The notes: generated by a model from the sequence alone, not told the origin. Shown: positions 1-8,867, numbered from the stretch's first letter. The stretch is 32,544 nt of DNA from a candidate division TM6 bacterium GW2011_GWF2_32_72 (GCA_945882015.1 CAMCVM010000008.1:1-32544), one strand, 5' to 3'. Numbers and translations: made by a program.

Positions 1-60
1 ATCCATACCATACAAAGATAAACTACTTAATAAGAGCACAATAATACGTAACGATTTCAT
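1..60 (-). CDS. N-terminus of a secreted protein, truncated by window edge
   Basis: Reverse complement of 1-60 reads MKSLRIIVLLLSSLSLYGMD, a signal peptide; purine-rich sequence upstream. Confidence 0.5.
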   Translation of the reverse strand, partial: MKSLRIIVLLLSSLSLYGMD

Positions 61-75
61 AAGAGAGCCTTCTCT

Positions 76-933
76 TTACGAATCAATCAAGCCAAGTTGC
101 TTACAATAGGTAAGCAGCGCTTTGTGATTTCTATGGTTATACAAAATACCAGCCGCCCATGGTTTTGGGGCAACATAACTTATTCCTTTTTTTCTAGCTT
201 TTCTTTTGGCTCGAGCAATACCTGTTTTTGTTGGAAGTCGATCTAACGTGTCGTCAATCATAATTGCCTGATCGGGTGTGCATCCAGCATTATTAAGGGC
301 TAATTGATAGGTTTGCCCTTTTGGTTTAAAATCTGGATAGATGTTGATAGGTAAGCTATTAATACTATTTTTTTCAAAATACATAAAAATTTCAGAAAAC
401 TTATTTGAATCTATCATCATTTGCAAACTGGTTGCGCCAATGTTTGAAAATAGATGCAAAGTGCACCCACTCTCTTTAAGTTTTTTAAGCAGTTCTGGCA
501 TATGTGGGTTTACGTAAAAAATATCATTCATAAAGTGCAGTAATGATTGACTTAAGTCTTGGTAGCCTATGTTGCCAATCATAGTAAAATAAGTTTCATT
601 AACTTTATGAGCACCTTCGTTATTTGGCAGAGTGAACAATAAATTCAGTTCACGGTAAAAGGCTTTATCAAAAACTAACCGAAAGGTTTGGCCTGGATGA
701 GCACAAAGAATAGTTTTTATAAAGCGAGTAATAACTGTTGGTGGGCAAACTCTTACAACCAAAACACCATGCAAATCAAAAAAAATATGTGGCTTTTCTT
801 TTTTAAATAGATCTTTTAATACATTAATTGAATGAGTTGTCTCTAAAAAAGTACGGCGATAAGAGCGCGCACGCGCAGCACTTTCATGAACTGTTGAGCA
901 AATAAGTATTAAGGTGAAAATTGCTATCTTGAT
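76..933 (-). CDS. Secreted HAD-like hydrolase, paralogue of the adjacent gene; start codon unclear
   Basis: ORF 76-774 resembles the 924-1712 product. Reading further upstream in frame restores a signal peptide and the HAD motif (..IKIAIFTLILICSTVHESAAR..PHIFFDLHGVL) but there is no in-frame ATG or GTG. Confidence 0.6.
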   Translation of the reverse strand: MKIAIFTLILICSTVHESAARARSYRRTFLETTHSINVLKDLFKKEKPHIFFDLHGVLVVRVCPPTVITRFIKTILCAHPGQTFRLVFDKAFYRELNLLFTLPNNEGAHKVNETYFTMIGNIGYQDLSQSLLHFMNDIFYVNPHMPELLKKLKESGCTLHLFSNIGATSLQMMIDSNKFSEIFMYFEKNSINSLPINIYPDFKPKGQTYQLALNNAGCTPDQAIMIDDTLDRLPTKTGIARAKRKARKKGISYVAPKPWAAGILYNHRNHKALLTYCKQLGLIDS

Positions 934-1712
934 AGTAATCCTAAGCTTTGTAACTGTTTTACTGCTTGGTTATGATTATCTGTATTATACACTATTGCAG
1001 CTGCAGCACAATGTTTTGGTGGTGAATAGACAATTTTTTTACCGGTTGCTTTTGCTTGAGCATAGTCAACCGCTTTTTGTGTATAGCCATTTTCTTGTTT
1101 GTCATCAATAACCAGTACTTGGTCAGCTGTGCAGCCTGCTTTTTGACAAGCTTTATCAAATGCTTGAGCTTCTGGTTTGAACGCTTGTGTTGTTTCTATA
1201 AGATTAGGGGCTGGAAAATATTGCTTTAAAAATGGAAATTTAGTGCGAGCATCTTGCTCTGTTTTTGGGCCAATGTTTGAAAATAAATGTAAGGTAATAT
1301 TGCTGTTTTTAAGCTCTTTAAGTAGTTCAGTCATCTGTTGATTTTGTGTAAAAATATTATTGGCATATTCGATTAATGCTTGCCCTAATTCTGGATAACC
1401 AAGTTCGATTATTGCGTCAAAATATATTTCAGTAATTTTATGTTTGCCACGATTGTTCGGTAGATGTAATAAGCTATGTAATGCTTGATAAAAACCCCGA
1501 TTACAAAGAATTGCTATTACTTGACGTGGATGTTGCCATACAATTTCTTTAAAAAATCTTTTAGTCATGGCAATTTTAGATTCTTTTAAGGCTAAAACGC
1601 CATGAAAATCAAAAAATATATGCTTAATTGGCTGCGGGTCTGCTTGAGTAGACCCATAAGTACTTGAAAGTGTAAAAAGAGACATAAAGATCAAATTTTT
1701 TAAATTTTTCAC
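924..1712 (-). CDS. Secreted HAD-like hydrolase
   Basis: Signal peptide MKNLKNLIFMSLFTLSSTYGS, HAD motif I IFFDFHGVL, later LHLFSNIG and VLVIDDKQEN motifs. Confidence 0.75.
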   Translation of the reverse strand: MKNLKNLIFMSLFTLSSTYGSTQADPQPIKHIFFDFHGVLALKESKIAMTKRFFKEIVWQHPRQVIAILCNRGFYQALHSLLHLPNNRGKHKITEIYFDAIIELGYPELGQALIEYANNIFTQNQQMTELLKELKNSNITLHLFSNIGPKTEQDARTKFPFLKQYFPAPNLIETTQAFKPEAQAFDKACQKAGCTADQVLVIDDKQENGYTQKAVDYAQAKATGKKIVYSPPKHCAAAAIVYNTDNHNQAVKQLQSLGLLSR

Positions 1713-1839
1713 AATAACCCCACGTTATTTACTAAGATTTAAGCCCTATGGGTAGTATAGCAAAGTTTGGTCTTTAAATAAAACGGCTACTTTTTCTATT
1801 TTTACTTCTAATATCACAATCTTTAATTTACTTTATGCG

Positions 1840-2175
1840 CGCCTTACACAGGCGTTGTGGCAAAGCGGGGTTACCGCCAACCCCCTTTGCCATCCGGGCG
1901 CCAGGGATAAATCCCTTGGAACCCTTTGCAAATTATAATTCCCTCCGGTTCGCGCTCGCCTTTGCTACGCACGGCTGCACGTCTGAAGATAATTTGCGCT
2001 AAAGTACTTAACTTAATTAATAATGATACGGCTTTATCAGCTTAGTTGAACGGAAGTCCCGAAGGATCTGCAGTGAATATAAGCGTGGGGTTTTAAGGGG
2101 TTTACCCCTAATGTTTGGATTCCAAAGGTGGTTAACACGAACCGCCTTTGGCCCGTGCCCCGGGTAGGGGTCACA
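1840..2175. other. GC-rich structured non-coding island, candidate ncRNA or REP-like repeat
   Basis: No ORF; visibly GC-richer than flanks; hairpins at 1858-1892, 2096-2109, 2122-2151, 2155-2174; inverted repeat GCAAATTAT(1928)...ATAATTTGC(1989). Confidence 0.5.
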
Positions 2176-2230
2176 GAAATAATTGATGAAAATTAAATGT
2201 TAGTAGTTAAAATTTATAAAAAAAGAAGAA

Positions 2231-2899
2231 CTATCTTTTAAGTAAAAGTTCATTCAAATCAATTTCATCATATCCTTCAATGATAAGATGAGCTTCTTCT
2301 AAATGCTTTCTGTTTTTACCCGTATTAATACCAATACAAAACATGCCAGCATCAACAGCAGCTTTAATTCCATGCGTTGAGTCTTCAATAGCTATACAAT
2401 CTTTTGGATCAACATGTAGTTGTTGTGCCGCATAAAGATAAAGGTCAGGAAACGGTTTATGGCGGTAATTAACATGGGTGATATTATAAATATGATGCTT
2501 GAAAAATTGTTCAAGTTTTAGTTTTTTGAGTGTTGCTGCAAGGGTGTAATCGTCAGCATTGGTTGCAATTGCAACTTTGAGGTTTTTTGCTTGAACTTTT
2601 TTGAAAAATTCTTTAAATCCATCAATAAAATGAACTTGTTGTTCATAAAGTACCAATGCTCTATTTTGTTTTGCTTCAATTAAATCTTCAACTTCATGCT
2701 CAAGTTCCATAACTTCTTTAATAATGCTGCAACTTGCATGAAGGGCTAAACCTTTCAGTTCTTTTTGTAGAATGGCTAGCTTTTCTGGAGTGAGTATTCC
2801 TCCTGCTGCAATAATGATATCTTGTGTTGCTTGGTCCCAAATATGGTTAGAATCTACGATAGTTCCATCCATATCAAAAATGATTGCTTTGTAGTTCAT
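2231..2899 (-). CDS. HAD-superfamily hydrolase, beta-phosphoglucomutase-like
   Basis: MNYKAIIFDMDGTIVDSNHIW, ATNADD, HKPFPDLYL, IEDSTHGIKAAVDAGM; internal ATG start preferred over the longer ORF. Confidence 0.85.
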   Translation of the reverse strand: MNYKAIIFDMDGTIVDSNHIWDQATQDIIIAAGGILTPEKLAILQKELKGLALHASCSIIKEVMELEHEVEDLIEAKQNRALVLYEQQVHFIDGFKEFFKKVQAKNLKVAIATNADDYTLAATLKKLKLEQFFKHHIYNITHVNYRHKPFPDLYLYAAQQLHVDPKDCIAIEDSTHGIKAAVDAGMFCIGINTGKNRKHLEEAHLIIEGYDEIDLNELLLKR

Positions 2900-3008
2900 G
2901 AAATTACTCCTTGTTCTGATCTTGTAAGCTATTGTCCAAAATTTTCTTATTTGGTATATCATACTAAGTCAGTTATATTCCTCACCCTTGCAATAAGGAT
3001 AATCTATT

Positions 3009-3671
3009 ATGAAGTTCCAAAGCAAACATATTTCAGCTTTCTGCCTTACAGCTTTGTCAGTCTCTCTTTTTTTTGTGCTACGTTTTGTAAAGATTTTTTC
3101 AATTGTCGGAAATTGCGCTGCTTTTTTTAGATGTTCCGATATGGTCACACCATTAATTGGAAACGCAGGGTTGCCATCTCTTGGTATTATCTTTGCATTA
3201 CGATTTGCCTTAAAAGTTTTGTTTTATGGAACTTCGTTATCAGGATTATTATACCAGCTTCCTGGGCTGTTTGCATCTGCTTATTGGGCTTTAGATAATA
3301 AACTACTTGCTTTAGTCGTGCCATTTGTCTGTATGGTTGCTTTTTTGATGCATCCGACCGGTTTTGCCGCAGCACCGTATATGCTTTATTGGTTTATTCC
3401 TATGACGTTGTACTTTGTGCGTTCAAAAACTATTTTTATGCATAGTTTATCAAGCACGTTTATTGCTCATGCTGTCGGGTCTGTTGTGTGGATTTATTTG
3501 CACCCAATGTCGCCAGCATTTTGGTTGGGATTAATCCCGGTTGTTGCTGTTGAACGACTTATGTTTGCTTCTGGCATGACTTTTGTTTATCATGTAAGTG
3601 TATTTGCAAAAAAGTTTTTTTTACAACAACAAAATTTCAAAAAATTTTCAAAGGTTATTGTACATGATTAA
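3009..3671 (+). CDS. Multi-pass membrane protein of unknown function
   Basis: 220 aa with several hydrophobic segments; overlaps the uppS start by 8 nt. Confidence 0.65.
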   Translation: MKFQSKHISAFCLTALSVSLFFVLRFVKIFSIVGNCAAFFRCSDMVTPLIGNAGLPSLGIIFALRFALKVLFYGTSLSGLLYQLPGLFASAYWALDNKLLALVVPFVCMVAFLMHPTGFAAAPYMLYWFIPMTLYFVRSKTIFMHSLSSTFIAHAVGSVVWIYLHPMSPAFWLGLIPVVAVERLMFASGMTFVYHVSVFAKKFFLQQQNFKKFSKVIVHD

Positions 3672-4356
3672 GCATCTGGCGGTGGTAATGGATGGCAATC
3701 GTCGATGGGCTCGTAAAAATAAAATGGAAGCGCTTTTTGGCCACAGTAAAGGTGGCGTAGCTGCTGCAAAAAAAACCATAGAATTTTGTCTTGAAAACGG
3801 TATTAAGTATTTGTCTTTATATACTTTTTCGCTTGAAAACTTTAAACGTTCTGATTTAGAAAAAAAGTTCTTATTTGATCTGTTAATGGAAGTTTGTACT
3901 ACTGATGTAGATCAACTAATTCATCAGGGTATTCGTGTTCGTTTTATTGGGGACTGGTCATTGTTTCCTCAAGATGTTGCAATCAGTTGTAAACGGTTAG
4001 AACAACAGACTGAATCAGGGGCACGTTTAAATCTGAATATTTTGTTTTGTTACGGAGCACGTCAAGAAATTATTGCAGCAGTTAAAACATTATTTGATCA
4101 GGTGCAATTGGGCAAAATTGATAAAAAAGAACTTACTTTAAAAAACTTTGAAGATTGTTTGTGGACTGCTCACGTTCCCGAACCTGAACTGATTATCAGA
4201 ACAGGTGGCGGTCAACGATTAAGTAATTTTTTATTGTATCAAGCCGCTTACAGTGAATTCTGTTTTTTAGATTGTTTGTGGCCAGAAATTACCAAAGATC
4301 ATTTGGTCAAAGCGCTTAACGATTTTAATCAAACACAGCGAAATTTTGGAATATGA
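3664..4356 (+). CDS. uppS: Isoprenyl transferase (undecaprenyl diphosphate synthase)
   Basis: VVMDGNRRWARKN, YLSLYTFSLENFKR, ELIIRTGGGQRLSNFLLYQAAYSEFCF. Confidence 0.92.
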   Translation: MIKHLAVVMDGNRRWARKNKMEALFGHSKGGVAAAKKTIEFCLENGIKYLSLYTFSLENFKRSDLEKKFLFDLLMEVCTTDVDQLIHQGIRVRFIGDWSLFPQDVAISCKRLEQQTESGARLNLNILFCYGARQEIIAAVKTLFDQVQLGKIDKKELTLKNFEDCLWTAHVPEPELIIRTGGGQRLSNFLLYQAAYSEFCFLDCLWPEITKDHLVKALNDFNQTQRNFGI

Positions 4357-5363
4357 AAAAAATTTGCATACTTGGTTCAGGAGCATTTGGTACAGCTATT
4401 GCAACCGTATTGACTCATAATCAGTATGATGTAATGCTTTGGGCAAGAGAGCCAGAGGTAGCAGCAGAAATTAATCAATTACACACTAATGCTACTTTTT
4501 TACCAGGTATTACACTTTCAGAAAAAATTACTGCAACCGATAATCTTGCTCTTGCAGTTGGAAGCGCAGATTATATTTTTATAGCAGTTCCTGTTGCTTA
4601 TATCCGTTCTGTTTTAGGCCAAGCAAAACAATCAATAAAATCTAATACTCTTATTGTACTTTTAAGCAAAGGTATTGAGCAGACAACTTTATTGCTGCCT
4701 ACTGAAATAGTAAAAAGTGTACTTGGCCAAAACCATAAAACTGTTGTAGTTGCCGGTCCAAGTTTTGCGCAAGAACTTGCTCAAAGATCTTTAACTGGAC
4801 TTGTTATTGCAGGACCTGATGATCAAATAATCAAGCAAGTCAGAGATATAATGCAGAATGAGTTTTTAGTTATGCAACCATCATACGATATGCTTGGAGT
4901 GCAATTATGTGGTGCGGTTAAAAATGCAATCGCATTAGGCAGTGCACTACTTGATGGGGCAGGTTATAGCAGTAATACTCAATCATTATTTTTAGTCAAA
5001 GTTTTAACAGAGTTGCGGCAGTTACTTTTGATGGTGGAATCTTTTGAAGAATTAGATCGATTAGTCAGTATGGGTCCTAGTTACCCAGACACTTTTCAAG
5101 GATTTGCTGGTATTGGTGACATTATGTTAACCACTTATTCACCAACAAGTCGCAATGTAAAAGTTGGAAAACTTATTGGCCAAGGGCAATCAATTGAAGC
5201 AATACTAGAATCGGTACCGTTTGTGCCAGAAAGTATTAACAGTGCAGCTGCTTTAGAACAGTTAATTAAGCAACAAGGTTTTGATCTGCCAATACTTCTG
5301 TCGCTCAATAAAGTAATACACAATAAAATGGTCATTAAAGACTGGGTAAATTATTTTAAGTGA
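4353..5363 (+). CDS. gpsA: Glycerol-3-phosphate dehydrogenase [NAD(P)+]
   Basis: ILGSGAFGTAIATVL, SKGIEQ, VVAGPSFAQEL, CGAVKNAIALG, FAGIGDIMLTTYSPTSRN; ATGA overlap with uppS. Confidence 0.93.
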   Translation: MKKICILGSGAFGTAIATVLTHNQYDVMLWAREPEVAAEINQLHTNATFLPGITLSEKITATDNLALAVGSADYIFIAVPVAYIRSVLGQAKQSIKSNTLIVLLSKGIEQTTLLLPTEIVKSVLGQNHKTVVVAGPSFAQELAQRSLTGLVIAGPDDQIIKQVRDIMQNEFLVMQPSYDMLGVQLCGAVKNAIALGSALLDGAGYSSNTQSLFLVKVLTELRQLLLMVESFEELDRLVSMGPSYPDTFQGFAGIGDIMLTTYSPTSRNVKVGKLIGQGQSIEAILESVPFVPESINSAAALEQLIKQQGFDLPILLSLNKVIHNKMVIKDWVNYFK

Positions 5364-5394
5364 TTTTTTTAAAAAGAGATAAATTTACTGCCCA

Positions 5395-5832
5395 TTATTT
5401 TTCAAGAGATTCAATATCTTTTCTAATATCTGATAAAGTTTTCATAAAACTTTGAATTGCTGCTTTTCTATTCCTGCCTATAGAACGATAAAAATCATTA
5501 GTCCTATCGTTGTTAGCACGGATAGAGTTCCTGTATTCAGCCAGCACTTGACCGTTATTAGTCCTCATATAGATAATTGAGACACTAAAACCAGAAAAAC
5601 GATCAGATTCTGTTACAAAGATTTGTTTTCTTGTGTCATCAAATTCTTTTAAGAGAGCAGTTATTGCTTCTGTTGTAGGTCTAGTTTGGGAGAAATCTAC
5701 AAGAGTCATTCCACCGCTGTATGAAAATTTTAGATTCACCGTAAGATCATCGTTACTAGCAGAGTTAAGTTTATAAGTGAGATTTAAAAAACTCATTAAA
5801 AAGAACAAATAAAATTTATTAGTATTTTGCAT
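5395..5832 (-). CDS. Small secreted protein, tandem family member 1
   Basis: N-terminal signal peptide; C-terminal SFMKTLSDIRKDIESLEK shared in pattern with neighbours. Confidence 0.65.
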   Translation of the reverse strand: MQNTNKFYLFFLMSFLNLTYKLNSASNDDLTVNLKFSYSGGMTLVDFSQTRPTTEAITALLKEFDDTRKQIFVTESDRFSGFSVSIIYMRTNNGQVLAEYRNSIRANNDRTNDFYRSIGRNRKAAIQSFMKTLSDIRKDIESLEK

Positions 5833-5844
5833 ATTAATCTTTCT

Positions 5845-6264
5845 TTATTTTTTAAGAGATTTAAGATCTTCGATTATTTTTTGTACGGTATTTTTAAATT
5901 CTTTAACTTGTTGTTTTATTTCATCATCACTTTTTAGGCCACCACTTTCATATGAGTGTTTTCTGATAAAGTATTCAATTTTCTTATTATTTCTACTATC
6001 ATCATCATTTCTTCTAGAGTATCTTATAGAAATATCAAAGCCGTTTTTGACTGTAGAAAGAGACATATTATTCTTATACTCACTTAGAGCAGCTATTTGT
6101 TCGTTGATTTGTTTATCATTAGGGGAAGATATATTAAAACCTGAAATTGTTCTATCATAACTTTCAATCGATAAGCGAATATCGGTTCTCCCCTTTTCAG
6201 CGTTAAAGCTAGAAAAGCAATTAAGCAAAAGTATTATAAAAAATAGATTCTTAATATTTTGCAT
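5845..6264 (-). CDS. Small secreted protein, tandem family member 2
   Basis: Start at MQNIKNLFFIILLLNCFSSFNA; C-terminal FKNTVQKIIEDLKSLKK. Confidence 0.65.
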   Translation of the reverse strand: MQNIKNLFFIILLLNCFSSFNAEKGRTDIRLSIESYDRTISGFNISSPNDKQINEQIAALSEYKNNMSLSTVKNGFDISIRYSRRNDDDSRNNKKIEYFIRKHSYESGGLKSDDEIKQQVKEFKNTVQKIIEDLKSLKK

Positions 6265-6376
6265 ACTGATCCTTTTAGTTATAAATTGTATTAATGTATT
6301 ATAATTTCTTTTTGCATATGATTGCAACAGTTTCTTTAAAAATAATTAATAATAAAATTGTTTAAGCTTATCTTTT

Positions 6377-6450
6377 TTAAACAGATTTAAGGTCTTCAAT
6401 TATATTGTTTATAGTTCTTATAAAATATTCTATGTCTTTATAAATAGGCT
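6377..6450 (-). pseudogene. C-terminal remnant of the same small secreted family
   Basis: Reverse frame reads LKPIYKDIEYFIRTINNIIEDLKSV*, matching the C-terminus of the 5845-6264 product (..VQKIIEDLKSLKK). Confidence 0.5.
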
Positions 6451-6854
6451 TAAGAAGCAGTTTCTGAAAGAGTCTCAAGATATCCAATTATTTTTGCTAC
6501 TTTTTTTTTAAAATCTTCAATTGATTGTTGTCCTTGTTTGGTTGCTTGGTCTTTGCGGTGCCCAATTATACCATTGTCATAGTTTTTTCCATTTTTACAG
6601 TATATAACACCAAAATAAACTCTGTTATATTCTGGCATACTTGCGCAAACTGTTTCAGCTCGCAGCTTCTGAATAAGTTCTTCCAGAGCTTTTTTAGTAG
6701 GATTTTGTTGCAGGAAACCAATACGAGTAGTATATCCTCTTGTAAATTCTACGAAGATACTATCGGTTAGATTATAAGCGGCATCAAGTTTGTAAGGAAA
6801 GGTTAAAAAGAGTGCTAAGAAGATTAGGGTATAGAGATTTTTAATGTTTTTCAT
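6450..6854 (-). CDS. Small secreted protein, tandem family member 3
   Basis: Start at MKNIKNLYTLIFLALFLTFPYKLDAA; C-terminal IEDFKKKVAKIIGYLETL. Confidence 0.65.
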   Translation of the reverse strand: MKNIKNLYTLIFLALFLTFPYKLDAAYNLTDSIFVEFTRGYTTRIGFLQQNPTKKALEELIQKLRAETVCASMPEYNRVYFGVIYCKNGKNYDNGIIGHRKDQATKQGQQSIEDFKKKVAKIIGYLETLSETAS

Positions 6855-6890
6855 ATATTTAAAAAATAGAATAATCATATTGTATAATTT

Positions 6891-7253
6891 TTATCGAGAA
6901 AGATTTTCAATAATTTTTTGTACGCATTCATTAAAAGATTTTATTTGTTCTTTTGTGCGATTGTTAGGGAGTATCGTAGAATTGTAATAAGTGCTTTTTC
7001 CTGTTTCTGTACTACCTCTATCGTAGATAACATGAATTTGGAAAGCGCTACTGGTACCAAGTTCTTTATAAAGATTTTCGAGTGTTGTATTTAAACCTGT
7101 TATAATATCTGCTAATTCTTGTTTGCTAGGATTTGTCTTTTGAATTAAAAGTTGAGTTCTCCATTTTGCTGCAATTTCTAGAAAAAAACTTTCACCTGAA
7201 TAAATTTCTTGCGCCATACCTACTAAAAGCAATAAAGATACAAAGCGATACAT
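6891..7253 (-). CDS. Small secreted protein, tandem family member 4
   Basis: Short signal peptide; IKSFNECVQKIIENLSR C-terminus like neighbours. Confidence 0.6.
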   Translation of the reverse strand: MYRFVSLLLLVGMAQEIYSGESFFLEIAAKWRTQLLIQKTNPSKQELADIITGLNTTLENLYKELGTSSAFQIHVIYDRGSTETGKSTYYNSTILPNNRTKEQIKSFNECVQKIIENLSR

Positions 7254-7294
7254 AGTTTTTCCTTTTTTGGGTTACTTTTATAAGAATTATACAG

Positions 7295-8017
7295 CTATAC
7301 CATTTTTAATTGAATCAAAAGATTTTCTTTTACGCTAATCAATGCTCCTGGAAGTGGTCGCTGTTCTTTAACAATACACTGACTGCAATGGTGATCTGTT
7401 GGCATGCAAGTTTGATGAAATACTGTAGGCTCGATCTGGTAAGGCGCTAAAAACTGTTGAATGGTTTCAAGTGAAAGTCCAATAAAGTTTGGCATAATAA
7501 CAGGGTTTTTATTGGTTTTTGCTGCATAGTAAAGAATCATTCCCTGTTGATTCAGGTTTTGATTTGGCTGCGGTATTTGAGCAAGGCAACTTAACGGAGG
7601 TTGCGTGCTGTTAAAAAAAAAGAGTTGATAGGTAATATTATTATCTTTGAGCCATTCTATCATCTGATGGTAAGGCTTACTCAAGCAGTCAGGAGTTTGT
7701 GTTGCACGTGTTTGTTTTGAAGTTACCAAAAAAACAGTTTGATAAGGTTTAATCATTTGTCCGGCAGTAGGCATTTGTTCTACAATGATACCTTCTGGTT
7801 TGTGAGTATCTTCTTTTTGATTAATCAGTCGAATATTAATTTTATCTGGGCCAAGCAGCGTTAGTGCCTCAAGAGCCGATTTGTCAATTAAGTGGGGCAT
7901 TACAAGAGTTTTAGGTTTGTAAAACAGGTGTAATGAATAATAACCTAATAAGAAACAGATAAAAGGAATCATCCAGAAAAGTTTTTGTAGCTGCACGGTT
8001 AGACTTTTATTATTCAT
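7295..8017 (-). CDS. Membrane-anchored PASTA-domain protein
   Basis: N-terminal TM then PASTA-like units (VMPHLIDKSALEAL..VEQMPTAGQMI; VIMPNFIGLSLETIQQFL..VKEQRPLPGALI); ATG at 8017 preferred over GTG at 8050. Confidence 0.75.
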   Translation of the reverse strand: MNNKSLTVQLQKLFWMIPFICFLLGYYSLHLFYKPKTLVMPHLIDKSALEALTLLGPDKINIRLINQKEDTHKPEGIIVEQMPTAGQMIKPYQTVFLVTSKQTRATQTPDCLSKPYHQMIEWLKDNNITYQLFFFNSTQPPLSCLAQIPQPNQNLNQQGMILYYAAKTNKNPVIMPNFIGLSLETIQQFLAPYQIEPTVFHQTCMPTDHHCSQCIVKEQRPLPGALISVKENLLIQLKMV

Positions 8018-8047
8018 GGTTTTTGAGTCTTGTAAAAATTGATTAAT

Positions 8048-8418
8048 CACAGTAGAACGATAAGCCGGATTCTGTCCTTGTCAGGCTTTGCAGCATAATA
8101 AGTGGCAACCATGTATCTTCAGCGACATACCCGCATGTTTAAACCGGAACAAATAACCGTACATGCCTATTTTGTCTTGCTCCAAGTGGGGTTTGCCCTA
8201 CAACACTATTACTAATATTGTCTGTGCGCTCTTACCGCACATTTTCACCCTTACCTTTTTTTTACATTAAAGGCGGTTATTTTCTGTGGCACTTTCCATA
8301 AACTCACGTTTTCCCTGATTGTCATTGATACGCAATGTTTTCAGGGCACTTTATTTGTTAGGAGTCCGGACTTTCCTCTCATAACCAAGGTTACAAGCGA
8401 TTGCCTTGTTCTACTGTG
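8048..8418 (-). ncRNA. rnpB: RNase P RNA, bacterial type
   Basis: Reverse complement contains GAGAGGAAAGTCCGGACTCC near the 5' end and ACAGAATCCGGCTTAT near the 3' end; ends pair as perfect 11-bp P1 (CACAGTAGAAC / GTTCTACTGTG). Confidence 0.93.
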
Positions 8419-8867
8419 AAAAACCATTTCAAAGAAATATATAATACACTCAGGTTACCACCAATTAGGTATAATGTATAGGGCTCATAGGCAACGGGGA
8501 TAAGCTTAAAAAAGTATAAAAAAGCTGTTTGCAGCAGTAGGTATAAGATAAGCCAAATAAGTGCAGTAATTTTTTTTGAGGCAAGGTAATAACTGGCAGT
8601 TGGTAAAAACAGAAAAAGAAGCATGCTATAGCAATAAGTAAGTCCAAAAAGGTCAAATGCTATAAAAGATTCTAGCCCTAAGCAAAGGCAGGCAAGATAA
8701 AAAAAGGGGAACTTTTTTTGATATAAAAATGTTGCTAATGCATAGCAATAAACAGCACATAAAAGTGGAGCTCCTGTTTGACTGATAACGCCAATGTCTG
8801 CCATAAAAAAGAGGAATAAGAGTATGCAATTGGCTAAAAAATTTTTAATAATCATTGATCTTTTCAT
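8391..8867 (-). CDS. Small integral membrane protein, possibly MreD-like
   Basis: 158 aa, mostly hydrophobic; 3' end overlaps rnpB. Confidence 0.5.
   Translation of the reverse strand: MKRSMIIKNFLANCILLFLFFMADIGVISQTGAPLLCAVYCYALATFLYQKKFPFFYLACLCLGLESFIAFDLFGLTYCYSMLLFLFLPTASYYLASKKITALIWLILYLLLQTAFLYFFKLIPVAYEPYTLYLIGGNLSVLYISLKWFFTVEQGNRL

Noticed and set aside
914-1111. ORF on + strand (65 aa)
   Set aside because: Antisense to HAD-like coding sequence; no family, no good SD.
1840-2175. Interpretation of the GC-rich island as tRNA, tmRNA or SRP RNA
   Set aside because: No cloverleaf, GGTTCRANYC T-arm, tmRNA tag ORF or SRP GGAAGNAGC core found by eye in either strand.
8465-8656. 63-aa minus-strand ORF
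   Set aside because: Alternative frame within the 8391-8867 membrane protein.
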